Of a stretch of DNA of 64,000 nt, positions 1-9,076 are shown piece after piece. Every line of letters begins with the position of its first letter. Position 1 is the first letter of the stretch. Source of the DNA: Shewanella sp. OPT22 (GTDB lineage Bacteria; Pseudomonadota; Gammaproteobacteria; Enterobacterales; Shewanellaceae); the NCBI RefSeq assembly GCF_004168585.1, contig NZ_PGVH01000029.1:139095-203094 (forward strand). The letters are read 5' to 3'. A model generated the notes under the pieces. That model made no database searches. It saw only the letters and a program-made list of their open reading frames with translations, and was not told where the DNA came from. The position numbers were made by a program, and so were the translations under genes.

Positions 1-84
1 AACATCACGCAATAACCCTAAAACACGTGAGACTAAAGTCATCGCACTGACGATCATGCCTGATCTAAATAATTTCTTGCTCAA
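1..84 (-). CDS. murJ: MurJ lipid II flippase, N-terminal fragment
   Basis: Only the first 28 codons lie in the window; the gene runs off the left edge. The translation contains SGMIVSAMTLVSRVLGLLRD, the conserved amphipathic start and first membrane segment of MurJ/MviN, which flips lipid II across the inner membrane for peptidoglycan synthesis. The start is a TTG at 84-82, preceded five bases upstream by GGAG. MurJ divergent from rpsT is a common gammaproteobacterial arrangement and supports the call. The fragment is short, so the identification rests on the N-terminal motif plus context. Confidence 0.8.
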   Translation of the reverse strand, partial: MSKKLFRSGMIVSAMTLVSRVLGLLRDV

Positions 85-459
85 AAGAACTCCAAAAAAA
101 GCAATTTTCTCTAGTCATAATCCTAGAAAGAGTAGTTAGCGGCGCACTCAAGCACCAAATCATCTTGTTTGCAGGCTTCAAGCGTCTATATAAAAGCAAG
201 TTTACTCAACTTTATAAACATAATAAATGAAGATACTTAAACTATCTTATTCGACCAACCGCTTTTTTTAGGATAGATGGTGCATTTCATTAGTAGAGCT
301 GATAAAATTGCGCCACATTTTACACGAGTTAGGTTGAAGAAAGCCAAATGCTAACAGATTTATTAATCTGCGATGCATTTTGATTGACATTGGTGTGTTT
401 TTCGGGCATATTCCTCGACCTTTAAAAAATCTTAATATCCAGTTTTTAGGAGTTGCACC
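85..459. other. murJ-rpsT divergent intergenic region
   Basis: This 375-base gap holds the divergent control regions of murJ and rpsT. The only element I can point to with some confidence is the rpsT promoter at 384-412. No convincing ORF or RNA gene is visible. Short ORFs here overlap rpsT in other frames. Confidence 0.5.
384..412 (+). promoter_or_regulatory. Putative sigma-70 promoter of rpsT
   Basis: A perfect -35 TTGACA (384-389) is followed after 17 bases by CATATT (407-412, four of six matches to TATAAT). Transcription would start near 419, giving a leader of about 40 nt before the rpsT start. Confidence 0.55.
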
Positions 460-726
460 TTGGCTAATAGCAAGTCTGCAAAGAAACGCGCAGTTCAATC
501 TGAAAAGCGTCGTCAACACAACGCAAGCCGTCGCTCTATGCTACGCACTTATCTTAAAAGAGTTATCGCTGCTATCAAAGCTGGCGATCACGCAGCAGCA
601 ACTGAAGCTTTCAATGCTGCTCAACCTATCGTTGACCGTATGGCAACAAAAGGTTTGATTCATAAAAATAAGGCTGCCCGTCATAAGGCTCGTCTTAACA
701 CAAGAATTAAAGCACTTGCTGCTTAA
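460..726 (+). CDS. rpsT: 30S ribosomal protein S20
   Basis: An 88-residue, very basic protein starting [19 protein letters not shown], the hallmark S20 N-terminus, with the conserved [10 protein letters not shown] stretch near the C-terminus. S20 binds 16S rRNA early in 30S assembly. The start codon is TTG with AGGAG seven bases upstream. The rare UUG start matches Escherichia coli rpsT, where it is tied to S20 autoregulation; the same control is plausible but not shown here. The gene is monocistronic, with its own promoter and a strong terminator. Confidence 0.97.
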   Translation: MANSKSAKKRAVQSEKRRQHNASRRSMLRTYLKRVIAAIKAGDHAAATEAFNAAQPIVDRMATKGLIHKNKAARHKARLNTRIKALAA

Positions 727-745
727 TTGTTGTTGAAGATACAAT

Positions 746-772
746 AAAAACCGGCTCAGGCCGGTTTTTTTT
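746..772 (+). terminator. rpsT rho-independent terminator
   Basis: A-rich arm, stem CCGGC/GCCGG with loop TCAG, then a run of eight T. It lies 20 bases after the rpsT stop. Confidence 0.9.
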
Positions 773-826
773 ATGCCTGAAAATCATTCCTTTAAGCTAT
801 AAATAATAACAATTGAATAATTACCA

Positions 827-2230
827 ATGAAAAAAATACCTACTTTATTACTTGCAGCCGCTATCAGCTCAGCATTATTCGGCTGTCAAAGCACATCGGG
901 CACAAGCCAAACGCATTCGGCAAGTCATACTTTAATGACAGCAGCAAAATCTTCAAACCTGGGTTACGACATAGTTGAGTCGCTCACCGTTGAAGTTGGC
1001 CCTCGTATGGCAGGAACTGACAAAGACCTCATGGCCGTTGATTGGGCAATGAACAAGTTCAAACAACTTGGCTATGACAAAATATATAAAGAGCCTGTAA
1101 AAGTACCAATTTGGGAGCGCGGTTCAGCAAGTGCTGAAGTAACTGCACCCTACCCTCAACCTCTGGTCATCACCGCGTTAGGTGGCAGTGTTGCTACCCC
1201 AGTGAATGGCTTAGAAGCTGAGATCGTTCGCTTTGATACCTTAGCGGCATTAAAAGCAGCCAACCCTGCTGACGTGAAAGGTAAAATTGTTTTTATCGAT
1301 CATAAAACAGAACGTGCAATTAATGGCGCTGGTTATGGTAAAAGTGTGGGTGGACGTTCTCGTGGTGCAATTGCAGCAGCCGAAAAAGGTGCAGTAGCGA
1401 TTGTGGTTCGCTCTATCGGTACCGATCATGACCGTATGGCACATACAGGTATGATGCGTTACAAAGACGGCGTTAACAAAATTCCAGCAGCCGCCCTTTC
1501 AGCACCTGATGCAAACCAACTCAACTTCATGTTGAAACGTAATCCCAACGTAACATTGAAATTGAACATGACCCCTGAAAACAAAGGTTTTGCAACGTCT
1601 TACAACGTTATCGGTGAAGTGATTGGCCGTACCAAACCTGAAGAAATTGTACTTATTGGTGCACATTTAGATTCTTGGGATGAAGGTACAGGTGCATTAG
1701 ATGACGGTGCAGGCGTCGGTATCGTCATGGCCGCAGGAAAGCACATTTTGGATTTACCACAGCGTCCAGATCGCACGGTTCGTGTCGTACTTTACGCCGC
1801 AGAAGAAATTGGGTTAGTGGGCGGTAAGGCTTACGCTAAAGCTCACGCTAAAGAACTGCAAAACCATTATATCGCTGCTGAGTCTGATTTTGGGGCAGGT
1901 TGGATTTACCGTATTGATGTCAACGTAAACCCAAACCAATTACAACAAGTTCATACTGATTTAGCGCCAATGACAACCAATAGAAATATTGAGTTAGGTA
2001 ACAACGAAGCAGGCGGAGGCCCAGATGTTTCAATGCTTCCTGCTTTAGGTGTACCCGTAGCCTCACTTCGCCAAGAAGGTTATGACTACTTTGATTATCA
2101 TCACACGCCCAATGATACGATTGATAAAATCGTACCTGAGAAACTTGCTCAAAACGTTGCGGCCTATTCACAATTTGCACTTGCAATGGCGAACTCAAAA
2201 GCTCAGTTAAGACCGATAAATAAGAAGTAA
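827..2230 (+). CDS. M28-family metallopeptidase, lipoprotein
   Basis: A 467-residue exported zinc aminopeptidase/carboxypeptidase-like protein. The N-terminus is a lipoprotein signal ending LFGC (Cys20), so it is probably anchored in the periplasm or outer membrane. A PA-like insert around residues 130-240 precedes the M28 core. Zinc and catalytic positions are visible: HLD (about 280-282), a DDGAG segment, AEE (about 325-327) and HH near 425. The family resembles plasma glutamate carboxypeptidase-type M28 enzymes that trim peptides. It is transcribed alone after rpsT, with no strong ribosome binding site. Substrate unknown. Confidence 0.85.
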   Translation: MKKIPTLLLAAAISSALFGCQSTSGTSQTHSASHTLMTAAKSSNLGYDIVESLTVEVGPRMAGTDKDLMAVDWAMNKFKQLGYDKIYKEPVKVPIWERGSASAEVTAPYPQPLVITALGGSVATPVNGLEAEIVRFDTLAALKAANPADVKGKIVFIDHKTERAINGAGYGKSVGGRSRGAIAAAEKGAVAIVVRSIGTDHDRMAHTGMMRYKDGVNKIPAAALSAPDANQLNFMLKRNPNVTLKLNMTPENKGFATSYNVIGEVIGRTKPEEIVLIGAHLDSWDEGTGALDDGAGVGIVMAAGKHILDLPQRPDRTVRVVLYAAEEIGLVGGKAYAKAHAKELQNHYIAAESDFGAGWIYRIDVNVNPNQLQQVHTDLAPMTTNRNIELGNNEAGGGPDVSMLPALGVPVASLRQEGYDYFDYHHTPNDTIDKIVPEKLAQNVAAYSQFALAMANSKAQLRPINKK

Positions 2231-2237
2231 GTCTAAA

Positions 2238-2274
2238 TTAGGCACTGTATGAATTGCGTATTCTGCAGTGTCTA
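2238..2274. terminator. Possible hairpin between convergent genes
   Basis: Inverted repeat TTAGGCACTG ... CAGTGTCTAA (9 of 10 pairs) between the convergent peptidase and MBL genes, overlapping the stop of the latter. There is no clear T-tract, so terminator function is only a possibility. Confidence 0.3.
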
Positions 2275-3606
2275 AATATCACAAGCCGCTTCAACGACTA
2301 ATTCAGCATTAGCTTTTAATAGGTTTTCTTTAAATTTATGCTGAGACTTAGGTTCACCATGGACAACTCTTACTTTAGAAAGTCCTTTAATTTTCATAAT
2401 AAAATTGATCAATTCATCTTTATCGGCATGTGCAGAATATCCGCCTAAATTGTGAACCTGAGCATTATTTTTAACGGTATCTTCACCAAATCTAATAAAT
2501 GCATCATCTTTAAACAATGCTCTTCCCGGTGTACCTTTAGCTTGGTAACCAACCAGTAAAACATCCGTTCTTTTATCAGGCAGCAACGCTTTCATATAGT
2601 TAACGATTCGACCACCACTGACCATGCCACTAGCAGCAATCACAATGCAAGGCTCAGCACTTTTACTTAGTCGGTTTACTAATGCTTTGTGATCACTGTG
2701 TGAGTCTATACAAACAAGTTGTTCAAAATTGAGGGGATGCCGACCGCTTTGCAGTTTTTGTTTCGCTTCAAGGCTCCAAAACTTCTTAAAATTACGATAA
2801 TTGTCCGTAAACTTTTGCGCTATAGGAGAATCCAGAATAACAGGAATTTGATGAATAGGATCGTCAGCCAATTCATGAATCAATTGCTCTATATCAAACA
2901 ATAACTCTTGAGTGCGACCAATGCTAAAAGCGGGGACTAAAATAACACCGCCATCACGAAGCGATCGCTTTATGATGGTTTTCAAGCGAAAACGTCGTTG
3001 AGAAATATCATCATGCACCTTCTGACCATAAGTACTTTCCATTACTAACCAATCGGCAAATTCAGGCGGAACGGGATCAGGCAATAATGGTGTATTACAG
3101 GGACCTAAATCACCGCTAAACACGCCTCTAGTACCATCTGGCATATCAACTTCAACAAATGCACTTCCTAATATATGTCCGGCAGGTTGAAAACGAAGAC
3201 GGTAATTAACATTGTCGCAAGGTTGCAGCCATTGATCATAAGCTACGGCAACCATGCTTTTATCAAGTAATGTTTCAACAGCCTCAAACAATCTGTTAGA
3301 GCCAAAATGCACTTTTATTCCATCTTCTAAAACAATCGGTAACAGTGCAGCACTGGCTTGAGTTAAATAGATTTCCCCTCTAAAGCCTGCGGCTAATAAC
3401 CATGGTATGCGACCAACATGATCAATATGGCAATGGGTGACAACCAACGCCTTAACCCTAGACAAATCAAAATCAATATCGAGCTGTCGTTGCTCAGCCC
3501 CTTGAAACAAACCGCAATCGATAAGAATGCTGTAATCCGATTCAATCACCAACTCATGGCAAGAGCCCGTAACACCATCTTTAGCCCCATGATGAATTAT
3601 TTGCAT
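2272..3606 (-). CDS. MBL-fold beta-CASP ribonuclease-like protein
   Basis: A 444-residue metallo-beta-lactamase-fold protein of the beta-CASP/RMMBL type (CPSF73-like). The HxHxDH zinc motif is THCHIDH at residues 57-63. A beta-CASP insert occupies roughly residues 230-350, and the C-terminal RMMBL part contains GGYSAHADKDEL. Such proteins are RNA endo/exonucleases; the bacterial subgroup is little studied. There is no signal peptide, so it should act in the cytoplasm. The gene is convergent with the peptidase and appears to be a single-gene unit. Confidence 0.85.
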   Translation of the reverse strand: MQIIHHGAKDGVTGSCHELVIESDYSILIDCGLFQGAEQRQLDIDFDLSRVKALVVTHCHIDHVGRIPWLLAAGFRGEIYLTQASAALLPIVLEDGIKVHFGSNRLFEAVETLLDKSMVAVAYDQWLQPCDNVNYRLRFQPAGHILGSAFVEVDMPDGTRGVFSGDLGPCNTPLLPDPVPPEFADWLVMESTYGQKVHDDISQRRFRLKTIIKRSLRDGGVILVPAFSIGRTQELLFDIEQLIHELADDPIHQIPVILDSPIAQKFTDNYRNFKKFWSLEAKQKLQSGRHPLNFEQLVCIDSHSDHKALVNRLSKSAEPCIVIAASGMVSGGRIVNYMKALLPDKRTDVLLVGYQAKGTPGRALFKDDAFIRFGEDTVKNNAQVHNLGGYSAHADKDELINFIMKIKGLSKVRVVHGEPKSQHKFKENLLKANAELVVEAACDI

Positions 3607-3754
3607 CGTTAAACTCCCTTTTAAATTTGCAATTAATCTGACTTCTGGCCGTCATCTATTCACAAACAAGTTGCATAAAAAACAACGAAAACACCTTGGC
3701 CTACAAGTATTTAAACCATATAATCCCCGCATTAAGGATCAAATACAATACAAT

Positions 3755-5182
3755 ATGAAAACGGCATTATTTTTATCTGCAAGTTTATTGTTTACAAGCA
3801 CTTGCTGGGCTGGCGGTGTAAGCCCTTACCTGCCAATTAGCGCAAGCCCTGTAATAGAAAGTGACATTGAATCTCTCGCTACATTAGCCAATATTCCTCA
3901 ACTCACAAAGCCATATAACTTGGCTGTGGTTTTTCAAGCCTTAGACAAAATTCAGCTCACTCAGCCCGATTTGTACGCACGATTATCAAGATCGTTAATG
4001 CCATATAAGAAAAAATCAGCATTAACTCACAGTCGCACAACCCTCAGCTTTGGTGGAAGTGAAGAACACGCACTCCCCAACGAACGAGGCAATACCACAG
4101 ATAATACTTTCTCGTTCAGTAATCGCTTTCAATGGCAAGCTCAAGACTGGTTAGGCTTTTATGTTGGTACCGAACTCACCCAGCAACGTAAATCTTTAGC
4201 TGGCTCTATGCTTTCAGTTGGAACAAGCTGGGCGCAACTCGATATCGGATATAAAGATCATTGGTATTCACCTTTTCAAAGCCAAAGCATGGTTATCAGT
4301 ACCAATGCCGAAACCATGCCTTCTGTCAGCTTAAGCAATAATTTACCAATAGAGTTTTTTGATACTAACTTTAATTATGAGTTTTTCTTGTCACAAATGG
4401 ATACTCAGCCTGTCCGCTTTAATGGTAAGTTCAGCACCAGAAAGAAACCTCTGCTCGCAGGCTTTCACTTCAGTTTTGAACCCGTAGACGGTTGGATGAT
4501 AGGCGTTAATCGTGTTGTACAATTTGGTGGTGGTGAACGTGAAGTAAGCTTTAAAACCATTGCAAAAGCTTTTGTTGATCCTGATGGAGCCGATAATGCA
4601 TTTGGCGATAAATTAGATACCGATGAAGAAGCCGGTAACCAAATTGCATCAATTACATCCAGATTTAACTTTGACACAAAAATACCGTTTTCTTTTTATT
4701 CAGAGTTAGCGGGCGAAGACACCTCAAACAGTAAAAACTACCAGTTTGGAAACCCAGCTCTTTCAGCGGGCCTGTTTTTCCCGCAACTGTTTAACAAAAC
4801 CTTTGCACTGACCTATGAGTACAGCTTTTGGGAAAATGGTTGGTACTCACATCACATCTACAAAGATGGCTACACGAACGATGGATTTGTAGTCGGTAAC
4901 TGGGCATTGCAACAACAAAGAGAAAATAGCACCGCTTTAGAAGGTGAGTCGCAATACATTAAAGGCGTATATCGTTTTGATAACGAGCACAAACTTATTA
5001 CACAAGTAAGGCTCGTTACACCAAAAGAATCCGCTAAAGATCACTATAAACAGAGCTGGGAAGTTGACGCAGAATATTTTATTCCGTGGAGAACAAACAC
5101 GATTTCTGTGGGCGCTTACCTCGGTAATGATCAGTTAGGAAAAAGCTTCTGGCAAGCACGAGTTAGCTATAAGTGGAAGTAA
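3755..5182 (+). CDS. wzi: Wzi-family capsule assembly outer-membrane protein
   Basis: A 475-residue outer-membrane beta-barrel protein of the Wzi family, which in E. coli K-type capsules anchors or organises polysaccharide at the surface. I start it at the ATG at 3755, giving the signal peptide MKTALFLSASLLFTSTCWA; the 28 codons upstream in the same frame are very basic and precede the signal, so they are unlikely to be translated. Alternating aromatic strands follow and the protein ends SYKWK. Its position next to the polysaccharide locus, although on the opposite strand, supports a capsule-related role. The family call is from overall resemblance, not a single motif. Confidence 0.7.
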   Translation: MKTALFLSASLLFTSTCWAGGVSPYLPISASPVIESDIESLATLANIPQLTKPYNLAVVFQALDKIQLTQPDLYARLSRSLMPYKKKSALTHSRTTLSFGGSEEHALPNERGNTTDNTFSFSNRFQWQAQDWLGFYVGTELTQQRKSLAGSMLSVGTSWAQLDIGYKDHWYSPFQSQSMVISTNAETMPSVSLSNNLPIEFFDTNFNYEFFLSQMDTQPVRFNGKFSTRKKPLLAGFHFSFEPVDGWMIGVNRVVQFGGGEREVSFKTIAKAFVDPDGADNAFGDKLDTDEEAGNQIASITSRFNFDTKIPFSFYSELAGEDTSNSKNYQFGNPALSAGLFFPQLFNKTFALTYEYSFWENGWYSHHIYKDGYTNDGFVVGNWALQQQRENSTALEGESQYIKGVYRFDNEHKLITQVRLVTPKESAKDHYKQSWEVDAEYFIPWRTNTISVGAYLGNDQLGKSFWQARVSYKWK

Positions 5183-5219
5183 GTAACAACATTAGCTCAA
5201 ATTAAAATCGGAAAATATT

Positions 5220-5765
5220 ATGTTTAAAAAGTACATCACCTTACTCAGTTTAGTGTTAGTCAGTACCAGCTTTGCTGCGATGGCTAAAACAGATATTGAG
5301 TTATCACTGTCTGCAACTGAATCAAGTTTAAAAGTGGGTGAAAAACGTGGGCCAGTAGCAAAAGTAAATGATGATTTTAAAGCCATCAATCTAGGTATTG
5401 GTGCATATCGATGGGTTACAGAAGACAGTTCATGGGGCGTTGTTGTTGAATACGCCAAGCCATTAGACAGAGATGATGCATTTCCAGGTAGTGGCACCAC
5501 TATTGGCATTCGCCCTGTTAACTGGCGCTATCAATGGACAAATAATCTGTCGAGTGAACTGTTTTTAGGTGCTGCAAAATACAGCTGGAAGAAGGCTGCG
5601 ATTGGTTATTATACCGGTGCAGAACTGTCTTATGCACCAAGAATGTCAGCATTTAGACTCGGTTTGCAATTTAAGTACTATCGCGATCTTGCCTACGACA
5701 CAAGCAATGGTGACTTGTTTGTGAACGGTCCAAGTTACGGCCTAGTATTTGGCTATAAGTTTTAA
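5220..5765 (+). CDS. Small outer-membrane beta-barrel protein, function unknown
   Basis: A 181-residue protein with a Sec signal peptide (cleavage probably after FAAMA), amphipathic strands and a C-terminal ...VFGYKF ending in Phe, the signature recognised by the BAM machinery. It follows the wzi-like gene by 37 bases on the same strand and is probably co-transcribed. No specific family is recognised; an eight-stranded barrel is plausible from the length. Confidence 0.6.
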   Translation: MFKKYITLLSLVLVSTSFAAMAKTDIELSLSATESSLKVGEKRGPVAKVNDDFKAINLGIGAYRWVTEDSSWGVVVEYAKPLDRDDAFPGSGTTIGIRPVNWRYQWTNNLSSELFLGAAKYSWKKAAIGYYTGAELSYAPRMSAFRLGLQFKYYRDLAYDTSNGDLFVNGPSYGLVFGYKF

Positions 5766-5773
5766 TTAAATCA

Positions 5774-5805
5774 TTGCTAACTTCTGCCTATGCAGGAGTT
5801 AGCAA
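5774..5805. terminator. Strong hairpin between convergent genes
   Basis: A 14-base stem (TTGCTAACTTCTGC pairing with GCAGGAGTTAGCAA, one mismatch) with loop CTAT lies between the beta-barrel gene (+) and rmlA (-). T-rich sequence on both sides is modest. Likely a bidirectional terminator. Confidence 0.65.
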
Positions 5806-5822
5806 CGCTTTCATACAATACT

Positions 5823-6689
5823 TTAACCATGAGTAACTAACTGCTTCAAATACTGACCATATTCATTATGTTGCATTGACTCTGCTAATTGGAATAAATG
5901 CTGTTCGCTAATCCAACCATTTCGCCATGCAATTTCTTCAAGGCAAGCCACCTTTAACCCTTGCACATGTTCAATTGTTTGCACAAATGAAGAAGCTTCA
6001 TGCAAACTTTCAGGCGTTCCTGTGTCTAACCATGCAAATCCACGCCCCAGCAATTCAACCTTTAAAGCGTCTTGCTCTAGATACATTTGGTTAATGTCCG
6101 TTATTTCAAGCTCTCCACGGGCAGATGGCGTTAACTGTTTAGCAAAATCAACGACTCGATTATCGTAGAAGTACAATCCCGTAACAGCAAAGTCAGACTT
6201 AGGTTTTTCAGGCTTTTCTACTATCGCAATCACATTACCTTCACTATCAAATTCAACGACACCAAAGCGCTGTGGTTGTTTAACTTGATGAATAAACAAG
6301 GTCGCATTATCGCTTTTAGCTGCATGTTTTAACATTCTAGAAAATGATTGCCCATAAAAGATATTATCACCAAGAATTAACGATACACTTTCACCATTAA
6401 TGAACGCTTCGGCAAGTATAAAGGCTTGTGCAATACCTTCAGGTTTAGGCTGAACGAGATAAGTAAAATTGACCCCAAACTGAGAACCATCTCCTAATAA
6501 ACGCTGAAAGTTGGCTTGTTCGTCTGCGGTGGTGATAATCAAAATATCACGAATCCCTGCGAGCATAAGCGTCGAAATGGGATAATAGATCATTGGCTTA
6601 TTATAAACGGGCAGCAGTTGTTTAGAGATACCCAAGGTTATAGGGTGTAAACGACTCCCAGTGCCTCCAGCTAATACAATGCCCTTCAT
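5823..6689 (-). CDS. rmlA: Glucose-1-phosphate thymidylyltransferase (copy 1)
   Basis: A 288-residue RmlA/RfbA enzyme making dTDP-glucose from dTTP and glucose 1-phosphate. Visible are the nucleotide-binding LAGGTGSRL near the N-terminus, GDNIFYG, the EKP motif and ARGELEITD. Its start overlaps the rmlB stop as ATGA, so the two are translationally coupled. It is the distal gene of the locus, with no rmlC or rmlD following, so it supplies dTDP-4-keto-6-deoxyglucose rather than a full rhamnose pathway. A second copy is at 32222-33085. Confidence 0.93.
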   Translation of the reverse strand: MKGIVLAGGTGSRLHPITLGISKQLLPVYNKPMIYYPISTLMLAGIRDILIITTADEQANFQRLLGDGSQFGVNFTYLVQPKPEGIAQAFILAEAFINGESVSLILGDNIFYGQSFSRMLKHAAKSDNATLFIHQVKQPQRFGVVEFDSEGNVIAIVEKPEKPKSDFAVTGLYFYDNRVVDFAKQLTPSARGELEITDINQMYLEQDALKVELLGRGFAWLDTGTPESLHEASSFVQTIEHVQGLKVACLEEIAWRNGWISEQHLFQLAESMQHNEYGQYLKQLVTHG

Positions 6690-7753
6690 TCAGTTTGGCC
6701 TAAACGCTGAAGCTGATAATCACCCGTTAAAATGGGCTGCCACCAAGCCTTATTGTCTAAGTACCACTGAACCGTTTTTCTCAAACTGCTTTCAAAAGAT
6801 TGCTCAGGCTTCCAGTCGAGTTCGGTTTGAATTTTAGAAGCATCAATGGCATATCGTACATCATGCCCAGGTCTGTCTTCTACGAAACGAATCAAGTCTC
6901 GGTACTGTTTAATACCTTGAGGCTTATCTGGCGCAAGGTCTTCTAATATCTGACAAATGGTTTCAATTACTTCGATATTCGTTTTTTGGTTATTTGCGCC
7001 GATATTGTAGGTCTCACCAATACGACCGCGTTGTACAACCTCAAGTAAAGCTCTGGCATGGTCATTAATCTCTAGCCAATCTCTAATCTGCTTTCCATCG
7101 CCATATACGGTAAGAGGTCTTCCTTGAATGGCGCTCAATATCATATTGGGGATCAGCTTTTCAGGAAACTGATAACAACCAAAATTATTCGAGCAATTTG
7201 TCACTAAAACTGGCAAACCATAGGTATTAGCCCAGGCTCGTACCAAATGATCAGAACTGGCTTTACTGGCGGAGTAAGGGTTATTAGGGGAATAAGCGGA
7301 AGTTTCAGTAAATAACGCCTGCGAGTCACTCAAATCACCATACACTTCATCGGTAGATACATGATGAAAACGAAATGCTTTTTGCTTTTCAACGCTCAAA
7401 CTCTGAAAGTATAATCTCGATGCTTGCAATAAATTAAAAGTACCAACAACATTGGTTTCAATAAATAAAGACGCATCTTCAATTGAACGATCTACATGAG
7501 ACTCTGCCGCTAGGTGCATTACAACATCTGGCTGATGTCGTTTAAACACTGAATCTATGCTTTCGTAGTCCCTTATATCTACTTTCTCGAATACATATCG
7601 GTTTTTATAAGCATCTGCATTAGGAATTGATGCAAGATTACCTGCGTAGGTCAACGCATCAAGGTTAATGACTGAATGAGCCGTATCTTTCAAAATATAA
7701 CGAATTAAGGCACTACCAATAAAACCTGCACCACCAGTAACTAAAATTTTCAT
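6686..7753 (-). CDS. rmlB: dTDP-glucose 4,6-dehydratase (copy 1)
   Basis: A 355-residue SDR-family dehydratase converting dTDP-glucose to dTDP-4-keto-6-deoxyglucose. It shows the Rossmann [19 protein letters not shown], the active-site STDEVYGD and [11 protein letters not shown] (YxxxK). I start it at [13 protein letters not shown] (7753) because the family begins there; an in-frame ATG eight codons upstream (7777) is possible. Coupled to rmlA by an ATGA overlap. A paralogue lies at 33082-34182. Confidence 0.93.
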   Translation of the reverse strand: MKILVTGGAGFIGSALIRYILKDTAHSVINLDALTYAGNLASIPNADAYKNRYVFEKVDIRDYESIDSVFKRHQPDVVMHLAAESHVDRSIEDASLFIETNVVGTFNLLQASRLYFQSLSVEKQKAFRFHHVSTDEVYGDLSDSQALFTETSAYSPNNPYSASKASSDHLVRAWANTYGLPVLVTNCSNNFGCYQFPEKLIPNMILSAIQGRPLTVYGDGKQIRDWLEINDHARALLEVVQRGRIGETYNIGANNQKTNIEVIETICQILEDLAPDKPQGIKQYRDLIRFVEDRPGHDVRYAIDASKIQTELDWKPEQSFESSLRKTVQWYLDNKAWWQPILTGDYQLQRLGQTE

Positions 7754-7796
7754 GGGATATAAACGCTTAAAACACATTATTTAAAAACAAGCTATA

Positions 7797-8075
7797 GGGG
7801 GTCGTTCCCAATTAGTCATTTCGATTTGTTACTGACTAAAATTTGAAAAATCGAGGCACGAAGACTGAAATTTAGTGAGCTCAATGATGGATGAGTAACA
7901 AAGAGTTTGCAAATTTTAGCCGTAACCCAAAGGGTTGTGTACATTTTTTTCGTTCTTTGAAATAAAGAGCTTCTGTGTTGCCAAGTGCTTATGTAGAGTA
8001 ACCCCACATTTGTCGCCTTGAAGATACAAAAAATTTACAACAGCAAATCGAAATAGTTAATTGGGAACGCCCCCC
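7797..8075. mobile_element. MITE-like element with 32-37 bp terminal inverted repeats
   Basis: The left end GGGGGTCGTTCCCAATTA (7797 on) and the right end read on the other strand, GGGGGGCGTTCCCAATTA (from 8075), match over about 32 bases with four differences, continuing to TTTCGATTTG. Each end is bordered by TA (7795-7796 and 8076-8077), consistent with a TA target duplication. The 279-bp interior has no credible gene. This is the architecture of a non-autonomous miniature inverted-repeat element; the parent transposase is not in the window. Confidence 0.75.
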
Positions 8076-8089
8076 TAGTATAAGGGCAT

Positions 8090-8114
8090 AAAAAAACCAG
8101 CTCAAGGCTGGTTT
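8090..8114 (-). terminator. Terminator after the HEPN-MNT module
   Basis: Read on the minus strand: AACCAGC, loop CTTGA, GCTGGTT, then a run of T (plus-strand A-run 8090-8096). It lies about 57 bases after the stop of the MNT gene. Confidence 0.75.
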
Positions 8115-8170
8115 CAAGTATTTTGATAACCTGAGATAAGGTTAAATGCATCCAGAAAGGAAACATAACA

Positions 8171-8470
8171 TCAAGCCAATTTAATACCTTCAGATAATGC
8201 AATTTCATGGATTGGTTTTAACATAAGATTTTTATCATGAAAAACCACATCAACTTTCTGTTCTCCGATAACATCGCAGAGTGCCATTTTAAATGCAAGT
8301 TTTGATCTTACAGGCTCTGAAACTGACGAACTTGCGATGTAAAGGTCGATATCTCCACCATGCTTATTATCGTCAACACGAGAACCAAACAAATAAATAT
8401 CAACATCATCATGAAAATGTTTTCTTGCCAACTCAATAATTGAATCAACAGTGCTCTCAGTTAAACGCAT
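8171..8470 (-). CDS. mntA: MNT-type nucleotidyltransferase, antitoxin of HEPN-MNT pair 1
   Basis: A 99-residue minimal nucleotidyltransferase with GSRVDD ... GGDIDLY, i.e. GSxxx...DxD, the catalytic motif of the Pol-beta fold. In type VII toxin-antitoxin systems MntA neutralises the HEPN toxin by AMPylating it. The HEPN gene is directly upstream: its TAA stop is immediately followed by this ATG, so translation is coupled. The module is inserted between rmlB and galU and has its own terminator. Confidence 0.82.
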   Translation of the reverse strand: MRLTESTVDSIIELARKHFHDDVDIYLFGSRVDDNKHGGDIDLYIASSSVSEPVRSKLAFKMALCDVIGEQKVDVVFHDKNLMLKPIHEIALSEGIKLA

Positions 8471-8959
8471 TTACTGCTCTACCTCTAAGCCAATAGACTG
8501 AGAGTATTGTAACAATCCATCTAGGATTGCTAACAAGACTGGCGTACTCTCCCAAGCCAAATTAAGTGTCTCAAAACGTTGTTTTTCTGACTCTGGGTAA
8601 TCATGAGAAAAGCTATTTCGTATTTCTCTGAGATTTTTCCAATCATTGGCAGAACTGAATATACGACGTTTTTCGATAAGATTTAATACATCAATCATAC
8701 TGACAGGGTTTTCTTGCTCAAGCTTCAATAAACCCCGAAACAATTTATGGCCTAAACAATCTTGTAGGTCTGAAAAACGAACTCTAAATGCATCCAACTT
8801 ATCAAACAAGTCATCGTCATCTACACTCACTTCATTCATTTTTAAAGGGAATGACGTCTCTAATCGGACTAAACTACGATTTAACCAATTAGCAGTTCGT
8901 ATAGCTTCGGTGCAATTGGACAAAAATAATTTTTTATATTTAGAGTCAAAATAAGTCAT
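8471..8959 (-). CDS. hepT: HEPN-domain protein, toxin of HEPN-MNT pair 1
   Basis: A 162-residue all-helical HEPN protein. The RNase motif Rx4H is visible as RNSFSH in REIRNSFSHDYP near residue 120. HepT toxins cleave RNA until modified by their MntA partner. It begins after a purine-rich AGGAAAAGAG and is immediately followed by the MNT gene. The order toxin then antitoxin matches known type VII modules. It could instead be a nucleotidyltransferase substrate-binding subunit with no toxicity. Confidence 0.78.
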   Translation of the reverse strand: MTYFDSKYKKLFLSNCTEAIRTANWLNRSLVRLETSFPLKMNEVSVDDDDLFDKLDAFRVRFSDLQDCLGHKLFRGLLKLEQENPVSMIDVLNLIEKRRIFSSANDWKNLREIRNSFSHDYPESEKQRFETLNLAWESTPVLLAILDGLLQYSQSIGLEVEQ

Positions 8960-9076
8960 AAATTATCTCTTTTCCTTTGAGGCAGTATAATTGCACCTTG
9001 CAAGTTTATCAAAATACCTTAAACATACATTAATAGGTGTTCAACACACACTAGACAATGATTACATAACCTTAAT

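Noticed and set aside
7816-8007. ORF inside the MITE-like element
   Set aside because: Short, no transposase motifs; the element appears non-coding.
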